This document shows, piece after piece, positions 38,048 through 49,354 of a DNA stretch of 64,000 bases. The stretch is from NCBI GenBank assembly GCA_015680685.1, contig MNCI01007832.1, positions 82,660 through 146,659 on the forward strand. Direction: 5' to 3'. The notes below the pieces were generated by a model. It made no database searches and had not been told where the DNA came from. It saw only the letters and a program-made list of their open reading frames with translations. The first letter of the stretch is position 1; every line of letters starts with the position of its first letter. This stretch comes from Gnetum montanum (lineage: Eukaryota; Streptophyta; Gnetopsida; Gnetales; Gnetaceae). The translations under genes and the position numbers were made by a program.

Positions 38048-38280
38048 TTGAAAACCATCAACAAGCAAGCCTACTTTCAAAGGTTTTCTACAACCTTAAA
38101 CTAGCAATATGGCCTACTAGAGCCTTGATCTAGTATCATGACCCACCACAGCCTTAAACTAGCAACTTTGGTGACCTAGATGTCCTGATTATCATGTGGC
38201 CTAAATGCATTGTAGCATTATAATATGTAGGTATTTTGTATTCTTTGTCAAGACCTCTCAGGTCAATTTCTATACATGAA
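38048..38280 (+). other. Element B 3' untranslated region
   Basis: It holds three further GGCC-type repeats (38090-38170) and, at 38232-38268, a box TTTTGTATTCTTTGTC followed by the palindrome GACCTCTCAGGTC that is conserved in A at 50264-50298 just before the polypurine tract. Confidence 0.55.
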
Positions 38281-38294
38281 CAAAGAGGGGCCAT
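38281..38294 (+). promoter_or_regulatory. Polypurine tract of B
   Basis: AACAAAGAGGGG then CCAT immediately precedes the TG start of the 3' LTR; A has AACAAAGAGG then AACCAA at 50311-50326. This is the site expected to prime plus-strand DNA synthesis. Confidence 0.7.
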
Positions 38295-39782
38295 TGAAAC
38301 ACCCAAAAACATTGAATGTTATAGTTCATTTTTGACATGTAGTTTTTACCCCATGAAACTTGAGGTAAAACTTCATTGTAAATGTGAAGATTATAATCCA
38401 CATTGGGCAATTTCACATGCCTTATACTTTTGGAACTGAAAAATACCTCATGAGTGTTCAAAACCTCATTCCCCAAGTGAAAAAAGCCACCTAATATCTA
38501 TATTTTGTCTTTTGAATGTCAAAAATGCCTTTTGGAATGTTAAAAATGAAACTTTAGTGGGTTTTATGGAGGGTATACATTTTTCTACGTTGGAAACACT
38601 TGTAGGGAGGTAGATCTTACCTATCCCTAGCATGAAGAGATGAGGAGTTTCCCCTTATCTTGGAAACTTTCCCCCTCTTCCCTAGCATGGGAGGCTATAT
38701 GCTCAACTTGGAAACCTTCCCCCCTCAGCTTGGAAGTTCTCCCCTACCCCTAGCATGGAAATTGTATTCCCCTAATGTGGAAGCCACAAAAGATAAATTT
38801 CAACACTTCATGCACTCCAATGTTGGCCAGCCACTTCAGCAAGCATGGTGGAGAGCTCAAAGTGAAAGGTGTTCCCCTATTACTATTTATAGTAAATGTA
38901 ATGACCATGGGGGAAAGGCACTTACTATGTATGATAGCCCCACAAATTTGGATACCCATATTAGCTAAACTAGGCAGAAATTTGCCACAATTTGGCAGTC
39001 ATTTTGTAGTCCCATTCATGGCCTAAGGCCTATAAAAACTACCATTTAGAGGTTCCATAATCTTTAGATAGTTTAGTAATTTTTTTGACATGGTTAAGAA
39101 ACTCTTGGCATACATACACTTTTGCATACAAATTGTTCATAGTTCTACACTTGGGCATTCTCAAGCAATCAAGAGTTTTCATAAGTTTCCACACTTGTAT
39201 TCTCTTGAATGTAGCATGGAAACCTAATGACCTTCTAACCCCCTTTTGAGATTTGTGAATTTTCAAGCTTCACACTACCCTCCTAGGATTTCCAACTCCC
39301 AACGTAGAGCATTTGGATAGCTTATATTTTTACACTTATCAACCCCCACCATAGCAAACATTGCAGATCTAAGATTGTAGCACAAGAGGTTCAATAACAT
39401 TAGGAGTGGCAAGACATCCAAATCATGGAGTTGATAGCAGTGACTTCAACAAACCCTGAACCAACCTAGTGCTCATTTAGCCACCATTTATACACATTAA
39501 CTTATTATTTATTTTTTCTCAATAATGTTTTAATGTTTGGGTTTTATGTGCAAGATATTTTTGTTTATTTTCTATGCATCATTTAGATCTGTTACCAATT
39601 TTTACATTCCATTTTATTACACTATGTTGCAAATCCCCCAAGTCCCTAGTTGATCTACTAGATCAACCAGGGTACCTTGGATTCCACATTTTCATGGAGG
39701 CCTTGGGGATCTAAGGTTGAGGACTACTATGCACTAGATCCATCAATCTTCATTCTAGTGATTGGCTTTTCTAGTCGCAACA
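38295..39782 (+). mobile_element. Element B, 3' LTR
   Basis: The 1488-bp LTR starts TGAAACACCC and ends CGCAACA, keeping the CA end lost from the 5' LTR. U3 (38580-38790) contains several CCTAGCATGGAA / TTGGAAAC words, the same stem words as the internal array at 30.7-33.9 kb. TATAAAAA is at 39031-39038. Confidence 0.9.
39031..39038 (+). promoter_or_regulatory. TATA box in B 3' LTR
   Basis: GGCCTATAAAAACT, matching the 5' LTR box at 19261. Confidence 0.55.
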
Positions 39783-39787
39783 ACAAT
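39783..39787. repeat. Right target-site duplication of element B (ACAAT)
   Basis: ACAAT follows the CA end of the 3' LTR and pairs with ATAGT at 18784-18788 with two transitions. Confidence 0.7.
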
Positions 39788-42521
39788 CACACCATGAATA
39801 CATGTGAAAAACCTCTTGACTCATTTGCTAAAAGAGTCATTGATGTTCACCATCTCTGTAGTGGAAACAATTGGGCTTAGGGGCCATGAAGATATTAAGC
39901 AATCCCACATGAATAATACTTGCTTGAATAGCCTTATATGATTGATCAACCAACTAGTACTATGCAGGTTCCACCTCACCAAATTTGAGAATTAATATCT
40001 CCTCGATGCATCTCGAAGTGGTTATGGTAACTTCAAATAATGGCACAACCCCTACAACATAACAAAAAATGACTTATTTAGTCTTGAGGTAGGTACATCA
40101 TGTCAAACTAAGCATAACAAATATAACTAAATTAAAACAAAACTAGTCTAGTCATTTAAGCATCCAAAGCCTAAACAATTTAATAACCACATAACTAGGA
40201 AAGCATTGGCATAAGGATAACCAAAATAAAGAAACAAAAATACTTACTATGCTATAAGATAAAGGCATCGTAGGAGCTCTAGAAGATGGGTTCGTTTCTA
40301 CATCATGAAATGGGTTTTTCCACCCACTATGAACTATTCCATTAGCTAGACACCTCCAGTAGGCCTTAGGATGATGTTTGATGTAATTAGCAAATTCATC
40401 CTTTCATTGGTCCATCACCTCAAGGCTCACAATTGGGCTTTTGGTGAAAATCGCCAGTACTATTTAGGTTAAGGATAAAATATTTTCACCCTTGATCAAT
40501 CCTTGATCATTTACCCTATACCTATAGGTAAGAAAAACAATGACAACCATTATAAATTAATTGCATAACAAGAGAGAAAAAATGATAAATTGAAAACAAC
40601 TTATAATGATTATACATACCCCTCTATATGGTAGATAGTGCTAGGGGGTTCTGAAACAACGTGTGCACACAATGGTCATCCAGTAAGGTGTTATCAATGT
40701 TTTACTACTTAAATTTAGGCATCTCCCAAATTTTTGATAATTTGTGAATGCCCACAATGGTTGTGTCATAATTTGCTTCACCCTCTGCACAAACCTCAGG
40801 ATCTTCAACAAGGCACAATGGTTTCTATGATAGCAACTATTGTAGGGGATGCTAAGTGTGATCAAATCATCATAGTGAAGTTCTATAATAGGTAAGTTAG
40901 AAACTCTCTTGCTCTTGGCCTAATCCATAGAGAGCCATTTTCCCACTCCATGTTTGAAGGTGGAGTTTTGGACCCAAAAACATGGATATAGCACAAGAGC
41001 CCCACCAGCTCAATAACAACCATTATGGGCTTCAAGGTGACCCTATACCATCCAATACATAACTGTTACAACCTTGTAAACCAAAACTAAAACTTCATAA
41101 TCCCAAAATACCAAAAAAATATTACAATTTCCATGCTAACCTTTGTAGCGCTTGTAACACTTCAACATGAGCATTAACACTTAGGAAAAAATACCAAGAG
41201 CAATAGTTTACGCTTGAATGGAACAAAAATGATAGTTTAAAACCAAAAGTGTGGAATTGATAGTTTATATTTGAAAACATGGAAATGACTGGTTAAAACT
41301 GAAAAGATGAAAATGATAGTGTAGAACTAAAATCATGGTTTTTATGCTAAATTCAATTCTTAGTAAAACATAAAACACAACTCAAGGCCATAAGCCAGAA
41401 TTCCATAAAATAGAACAACAACACCAAAACTCTAGGAAATGGCTACAATAAATAGCTAACAAAAATTATCAAAACTTTTTAGTTTGATTCAAACCACTTG
41501 GATATCCTTCCCAACACTTCAACCAATCTGTAGGAACTTGGGACATTGATGGAAAAATTTTTTCAAAGTCTCAATGTTGCCCATCATCATAAGAGTATAT
41601 AAGTAACAACCATAAAACCTTGATTCTGCACCACTTAAAGTAAAAATTCATAAAAATTTGATTGTGTATCTAATTTTGATGATTCCATAGCTATTGGAAT
41701 TGTAAAACCATCAACTACAATTCTAAAACAAGAAAACCCAAAAATCCTTAACTTTTAATTCAGAAAAAAATCACAAAATTAGCACAACCATGGCCATCAC
41801 AAATAAGAACCCATTTCACACAAGCTTACGGAAAAATTTACTAGAAATTATCTATTCATCCAAATTTGATGATTCCATAGCCATTGGAATCCTTGAACAA
41901 TGAAATAAAAATCAAAAACATAAAACCTAATGATTCATAACCTTATAGTACATAAAAAATACCAAATTTACACCTAAAAATGGCCAAGAACTGAAAACCC
42001 ACTTAACATAGCCTAATGGAAACACCTATAAAAAGTTAACCATAACACAGAATTAAGTGGCTTAAAAACCAAATTAACTAAAAAAAAATAACCAATAATC
42101 CCATAGCCTTAAAGAGGTAAATTACCTAACCATTTCCTTACAAAAATTGCATTTCTTTTTGGGTGGAAAAATCATAAAACCCATTGAATTCATGGAAACA
42201 ACATTTTTACTACAATGTAAAGAAAACCAAAAATTAAAATAACACCAAAAATGAGTAAGCATAATTGAAATATATAGTGATATTTTGATGAAATTCTAAC
42301 TTGACCAATACACAGTCTTAGATTTAAGAAAACGTCGAGGTTCTAGGCTAGAAATGGAATAAACAAAATAAACTCTAATAAAAAAACAAGGCTATGTACA
42401 TAGGATAAGCAATAGTGAAGCCTTCCTCAATCCTAGGAAGTGGGAGCTGGGAAAGGTCATGAGAAGTTGCATCTAGCTTCTCCAAAGTAGGGTTCTTAGT
42501 AGGAGCCTTCCTTCTCGACAT
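39788..42521 (-). pseudogene. Antisense gene of element A, 5' part (exons 1-4a)
   Basis: Minus-strand start ATG at 42521. Exon 1 42400-42521 reads MSRRKAPTKNPTLEKLDA and HDLSQLPLP with no stop (donor CTAT|GTACAT); intron 1 (41063-42399) is AT-rich; exon 2 40620-41062 (acceptor GTAACAG, donor AGGG|GTATGT); exon 3 40249-40521 (acceptor CTATAG, donor CATA|GTAAGT), 273 nt with VNDQGLIKGENIL, KDEFANYIKHHPKAYWRCL and a W-rich region; exon 4a 40051 down to 39788 (acceptor TTGTAG) with EEILILKFGEVEPA, then interrupted by B. It continues at 18788. The joined exon 4 is 1038 nt against 1061 in B. Exons 1 and 3 are unusually well preserved for this window. Function unknown. Confidence 0.75.
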
Positions 42522-42929
42522 GGTACAAAAAACTTGTGTAGAAAACACTAAAAAACCTTGAACTTTGGAAGCATTGGGATGACTACATTGACACTTGAGG
42601 CAAGAATATCTATGACTATGCTAGAGATGGTGGTAGTAGCAAGCACAAAGCTTCAAACTTGGACACAACAACTTAATGTGTAGGAAACAACAATGATTTT
42701 TACAAATTTGAAATAAGAAAATCAACTTAAACCTAAGCATCCACCTTGAAACCTTGGTTTTCATGATACACATTTACTATCTCCATTGAACTTAGGGATT
42801 CAAATTAGAAAGTAGGATTGCATTTTATGGATGGAAAACCATAAGAGCTAAACATGAAAATTCCATGTGGGCCCCACTAAATGCTCAACAAGCAAGCTAA
42901 GAAAACCATAAATATGGTGCAATTTTGAG

Positions 42930-45090
42930 CTTCCAAACCTAACTACACTAGGGTTTAGACCTTTGGAAGCCTTGGAATAGATGCCAAATCCCATTCACTT
43001 CAAGAAACTAGTCTCCAATCCTGCATCCTTTCTATGAAACCCTAGGATCAAGCTAGGAAACCAAGTGTCAAAATTCATGTCAACTGAGCTACAAAAGGCC
43101 TTAAAACTCATGTCAAAACTTGTTGTTCCATGTAACTACACTACCCTAGAGCCTAACTACACTAGCCTAGCATAGTCAAATGGGATATGTTGTCTTTTTG
43201 CACTTTTCATTTGTCCATCTATGATGAGCATCAATCCTTGAAATCATACAACCAAAATTAGCAACTAGGAACTATAATTAGTAGTCATTGAGCACTAAAA
43301 AAGTCTCAAATCCCATAACAGGCTAGTTCTTGACCATGACTACGTTGGCCAAGAGCATGACTATGCTGGCCCAACATAGTCGAGAATGGGATATGTCCTT
43401 TTCTCACTCATCAAGCCTCAAATCAACATCAAATGCCCATGCCATGTTCGCAAACCCTAGCTAGAGGTGTTAGCAACTACAAAATTTTGTCAAAGTCATC
43501 ATATGAAGCAAAAAATCAACCAAAATCCATGACTACACTAGAGGGAGGTTATGACTATGCTAGCCTAGCTTAGTCATAATGTTTACAAATATGATAGACC
43601 ATAGAAATAATAACAAACCTCCAAAACTCCATTCCATAGCCTCCACACCTCCCAGGACTCTCGATGACTACAAACTATCTATCAATTAAGCAAAAGCACT
43701 TCAAAATCCATTTCCCAAGCTTGACTACACTGAGAACTACATGATAATGCTAGGCTAGTGTAGTCACTAGTGGTTCCTAGCGTACTCAACCTAAAAAGTA
43801 CAAAACATGTCATTTCCAAGCCAAAATCAACTTCCAAAAGCCTTAGAACCCTACCAGATTAAAAATCAAGACAAAATTCACTATTTCTCACATTTTCCAA
43901 TCCCAACTATGTTAGGGATTACATTCCTACATTGGGTCAACATATTCACCAATAGAGCCCAATGTACTCCACATAGAAAACACTAAATTTAGTCTTAAAT
44001 AACTCAAACTAACTTTTGCAAAACTGTGGGACCCTACTGGAACCTTGCTTTGGCCATAAAACTCAACATTTTCTATTCTAAACTTGTCAACTATGCTGGA
44101 ATTTGCATGTCTACATTGGGCTAGCATAGTCATCAGTAGAGACCACTGTAGTCCACATGGAAAATCCTAGAAATGACCAAAATAAGCTCAAATTGACTCC
44201 TAGAAAGACTTAGAGCCCTACTAAAGCATGCTAAGACCATAAAACACTAGGAAATAAGCCAAAACTCATCATTTTTCATCAAAAATTACTCAATTGCACT
44301 AGGAATTACATACCTACACTAGGCCAATGTAGCCAAGAGGAATTTGACCTTCCCAAGATTCAAACAACCACCAAAACTAATAATTTTAATGCTAAAACCC
44401 TAGCTAGTAGTAGCAGTGACCTTGGAAGTTTACTAACATGGTCGAGTGGGCATGAAAACTCACTTAAAATCATATTTTGAGCATGAATACATTGGGGAAG
44501 CTTGTGAATATGTTGGCCTAGAATAGTTACAATGAAAACATATTTTGTTGCAAGGTTTACCAGCATTGTACCACTCAAAATGATCAAAAATTGACTCATG
44601 AAGCCCAAACCCCTATTCCACTTCATCTAGTTGAAATTTCATTCTATTTTCACATTGAAAACATAAAATTCCCCATAACTACACTAACACCATGAATGAC
44701 TACAGTGGCACACCATAGTATTATGAGAAATATCATAAAACCCACTTTCATTGCTCAATCTTGACCTCTAAGAAGTTAATTTAGTCCTTCCATGATCCTA
44801 CACAATCCTTATTAGCTGGTAGAGCCCTAATCCTAGCCTTGAAGGCCCATGAATTCACTTATTTCATGTAGCTATTCTAGGGCCTACCTTGACTATGCTA
44901 GCCTAGTGTAGTCACCAATGGAAACATCATTTTTAGCTTCTAGAAGGTAGAAAACAAAGCCAAAACTTACAAATCCTCAATACCAACCCCCTACACTAGA
45001 TTTTTGGATCATCTGGAGCTTGAAAGTAACCATATGGACCCTAGGAAACTACCCATTAGTGTTGACTATGCTAAGTAATGCATGACTACA
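42930..45090. repeat. ~190-bp hairpin array of element A
   Basis: About a dozen degenerate units carry inverted words GACTAYRCTRG ... CTAGYRTAGTC. Examples start near 43135, 43340, 43530, 43722, 43906, 44088, 44290, 44480, 44678, 44890 and 45063, a mean step near 193 bp. The position is the same as the array in B (between the antisense gene start and RT), the period is similar, but the stem sequence is different. The same ACTACACTAG words occur in U3 of A's LTRs. Confidence 0.75.
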
Positions 45091-45213
45091 CTAGGCCATC
45101 ATAGTCACCAATAGAGCCCAGTGTAGTCATAAGAAAAAGTGTTAATTTTACCTCAAAACAACCCTAAAATGACCCCTTGAAGTGCCCAAACATCCCTCGC
45201 AGACCTATAGCCT

Positions 45214-45600
45214 CATACCATGGCCTACTAAGGCCTAAAACTAGCAAAATATAATCATTTTTTATCACTATTGATCATGTTTTACCACATGTACTCCATC
45301 TTAATTAATTTGACCCTATTTAATGGTGTTTTAACTTGTTTTCATCTTGTTATCTATTATTGACCTTTATTGCCATCACTTGACCTCATTCAGCATCTAC
45401 ATAATTTCAATTACATCATACCTACCTTGTTTTTTCTATTATGTCTTATATTGACCCTTGTTTAGCCTTTCATTGGTGTTAAGTAATGGGGTTTGACCAT
45501 TCTTGATCATCATTTGACACCATGTAACTATGACATGTAAAGGCCTTAAATTGGTAACATGGCCAACTAAGGCCTTAAACTAGTAGAATGTAACCTCGGT
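45214..45600. repeat. GGCC palindrome repeats, right flank of cassette in A
   Basis: CATGGCCTACTAAGGCC near 45218, AAAGGCC near 45539 and CATGGCCAACTAAGGCC near 45559, each with a TAAAACTAGCA-type tail, mirror 15981-16066. Confidence 0.6.
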
Positions 45601-45868
45601 TGACCATATTTGGCCTTATTTCTTATACTTTCATTATGGTTCAACTTGTTTTAACCTTGTTTAACCTTTATGTGGCCTTTATTTAACCTTTATTCCATCT
45701 TATTTATCTTCATCTACCCTCTAGAGCCTTGGATGACCTTATTTGCATTTTGTTTAGAATGGAAATAACATGCATTTACATAATTATTGAGGTATTTTCT
45801 ATCATTTTAGCATTATTTAATCATTTTTACCTAGGTGTTTCTTAATGTGCTTCTAGTTGATATGCAAG

Positions 45869-48800
45869 ATTGGAGTATGAATTCCTAGAAACAAATCTCC
45901 TTGCCATTGAATCTAAGTGGGTCCCACGATGATGTTGAATGATGTATTGATCATAATTACCTAGATCTTGATCATGAGAGTCTCCTTGACTAAATAGCTT
46001 CAGTAGAAAAAACTCTAGAGTGGCCCGAAAACATAGTCAAAACCATTAATCTTGAGGCTAACAACATTACAGAAGACTCACTAGTTGAGGTTCTTGTCAT
46101 GACACACAGTGATGAGGAAAAAACATTGAAACTAAGTTCCTCACTGCAACCTCAATAGGCTTAATACATCACAAAGGTCCTAAAAGACAACATTAATATC
46201 TTTTCCTTGTCATATGAGGATATGCCAGGTCTAGACCCACGTTTAGTCTAACATACTATTATACTTGATCCTAGCATCAGACTACTTAAACAAATAGTTT
46301 GTAAGATTAGACCTAATTTGGCCCTAGTATTTCATGATGAAATCACAAAAGTATATCAAGCTAGTTTCATTAGAGCTTTTGATTACATAGAATGGGTGTC
46401 CAACATAGTGGTAGTCCCTAAGAAAAATGGGAGTATATGCATTTTCATTGATTTCTAAGATCTAAATAAGGCAACTATAAAAGAAAATTTCCCTTTGCCT
46501 AGTATTGATCAACTTATTGATACCATGGTTGAGCATGCCTTATTATCCTTTATGGATGGGTTCTCAGTATATAACCAAATTAGGATTAACCTAGAGCATC
46601 AACTCAGTATGACCTTCATGATCCCTTGGGGTACCTTTTGTTATACCATGATGTCCTTTGTCCTAAAGAATGCAAGACCAACTTACCAAAGAGCTATGAC
46701 ATATATGTTTAGTGATTATATGCTAAGTTTGGTCAATGATGATGTAGATAATATAGTTGTTAAGTCCAAAGTGGCCAATGACCATGCACATGACCTTGAC
46801 CTTGTACTTAAATGATGCCTCAAGTATGAGCTAACGCTTAATCCCAAAAATATGTCTTTGGTGTCAAAATTGATAAGATTCTTGGCTTTGTAGTATCCAA
46901 AGAAAGGATACATGTTGATCCTGATAAGGTTAAAGCCATATCCAACTTGGCAGCACCTATTAACTTTAAGGAGCTTCAGGGCTGTCAAGGTAGATTGTAA
47001 TTTATCCATAGGCTTATCGCTAGGCTTATGGATAAGTTACAACTCATAAAACACTTACTTAAGAAAGGAGTTCCCTATGAGTGGATGGCTCAATGCCAAT
47101 AAGCCTTTGAAAACCTTAAGCAATAGTTGACACAACTACCAATGGTCTATCCACTGCAAAAGGAAAAATCCTTTTACATCTACCTTGCTATCTTTGATGC
47201 ATCCATTGCCTCTCTACTCTATCAAAAATGAGATGATGGAAGTATACTATCTCAACCATGCATTTATCGCCCATGAGACTCAATACATCAAAGTAGAGAA
47301 CTATTATCTAGCCCTAGTCTTCTCATTAAAGAAGTGAAGATACTACCTCTTTAGGAGCCAAGTTAACATCATTTTCAAAGATAACATGCATAGAGCCATA
47401 ACAACCAATATCTATGAAAGTAGCCATATACCCCATTAGAAAGTCATAACAGTGAAGTTTGACCTTCATTACATCTTCCAACCATCAAAAAAAGGTCAAG
47501 CTATAGTTGCACAACTCACTATCTCACCAGTTGATGATCATGCAACCATAGACCCCAAATTCCATGATGAATATGTTAACATCATTAGCAAAGTCCTTGA
47601 GGGCTATGACGTGGTCATGGACTTTGATGGATCTTCGACTACCCATGGGGCCAATGCCCTACCATTATAACATTCCCATCTAGTGAAATCCAACCCTTTG
47701 CCTATAATTTTAAATTTCTATGTACTAATAAGGTAGCGAACTATGAGGGTCTAATTAAGGAAATGAAGGTAGCTTGTGACCAAGGAATAAAATGCTTAAT
47801 GATCAAAGGTGATTCACAACTTATGGTCAACCAAGTAACCAATGTTTACACATGTAAAGCTAAACACTTGCAATCTTGATGTGACCTAGCAAAGAAACTA
47901 ATGCAACAATTTATAGACATTGATATACAACATGTATCCTAAATCAAGATCATAGTTGATGCCATTACAACATTAGCCCTCATTGTGATGCTAGATGTGT
48001 TTAGCAAGTTTTCTTCCTTAACCATGGACTATGATATTCCCATCATGCAAAGCACTGAGGATACCTTTGTAGCTATAGTTCATACCATCCCTCCAAAGGA
48101 GTGGTATGATAATATCAAGTTTTACCTTATGCTTGGTGAACCTTCACAAATCCTGACTACTACTCAAAAGGACATTGTACATAAATGAACAAAACAACAT
48201 GTTATAGTAGATGATAACACATTATGAAGATGATCCTATACAGCATATTGTTAGTGTGCTTGGGTAAAATCAAAACCCACATAATCCTAGATTAGGTTCA
48301 TGAGGATATATGTGGGGGACATATAAGACCTAGAGCCATGTCTGCAAAGATTATATGGTTAGGTTATTACTAGTCCTATATAAAAAATGACTACCTACAA
48401 AAGGCTAAAACATGCGACATTTTCCAATAACATAGCAACCTTATACATGTATCTCCAACTAAGCTACATCCTACATAGATAACTTGGTCATTTTAATGGT
48501 GGTGGTTGGATATCATTGGATTCATNACTACATAGATAACTTGGTCATTTTAATGGTGGTGGTTGGATATCATTGGATTCATAATGCATAAGTCTTCTGT
48601 AGGGCATAGCTTTATCATCACTACAACCAAATACTTCACAAAGTGAGTTGAAGTTTGTAAATTCATACTAGATAACATAGTAGCCCATTTCGGTATACCT
48701 ATGACCATAGTCATAGATAATGGACCATAGTTTAGTAGGTAAAAAATGAAAAAATTTTGTCATGACCTAGGTATTTAGCACTCCTTCTCATCACTATATT

Positions 48801-49354
48801 ACCGTTAAGCCAATAGACAAGCTAAAGCAAGTAATAAGGCTATCATAAACTTGCTCAAGAAGATGTTGAATAATAGCAAATGCAAGTGGCATGAGAAACT
48901 TATCTATGCACTTTGGGCCTATAGAACCACATTTCAAACTACAACTAATGTAACCCTATATAGCTTGTTTTATGATTCTAAAGTTGTTTTACCTCTTGAA
49001 TCGCAAGTGCCATCGCTTTGAGTAGCCTTATCCAACTTCATCAATAATGAATAGAACAAGGAGTTGCATACCATGGACCTAGACTCAATGGAGAAGCAAT
49101 GGGTGTGAAAACTTGCTCACGTCACAAAAGAGGTAAAAATAGCAACACCACCATAACCTGAGTAAGCATAAGGTCAAGGAAGGAGACCTAGTCCTCAAGG
49201 CTATCCACAAACATGCAAAAAAATTCTTAACTGAAAAGGGATTTTCTTGGTCACTAAGGCCTACAGTAACAGAGCCTTCAGGATAGTAGATATGGATGGA
49301 AATGAGTTGGTAAATCTAGGAAATCATTCCTATCTAAAGACCTACCGCATGTAG
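45869..49354 (+). pseudogene. pol: Element A pol: RT, RNase H, second RNase H, integrase
   Basis: Same order as in B. RT about 46290-47030: open for 106 codons from 46495 with HALLSFMDGFSVYNQIRI, TFMIPWGTFCYTMMSF and TYQRAMTYMF, but the catalytic YVDD is changed to DVDN at 46741-46752. RNase H runs to about 47480; the second RNase H about 47520-47970 has DFDGSSTTHGAN, NYEGLIKEMKVA and CLMIKGDSQLMVNQV; integrase about 48170-49354 has WWLDIIGF, VIDNGP, and an EKGFSWSLRPT / NRAFRIVDMDGN C-terminal block. An identical 55-bp repeat at 48471-48582 around an N corrupts the integrase core and is an assembly effect. Stops and shifts plus DVDN make this copy inactive. Confidence 0.85.
48471..48582. repeat. 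55-bp direct repeat around an N (assembly join)
   Basis: 48471-48525 and 48528-48582 are identical, with N at 48526. It duplicates integrase codons around the first catalytic aspartate and is best explained by unmerged contig ends. Confidence 0.85.
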
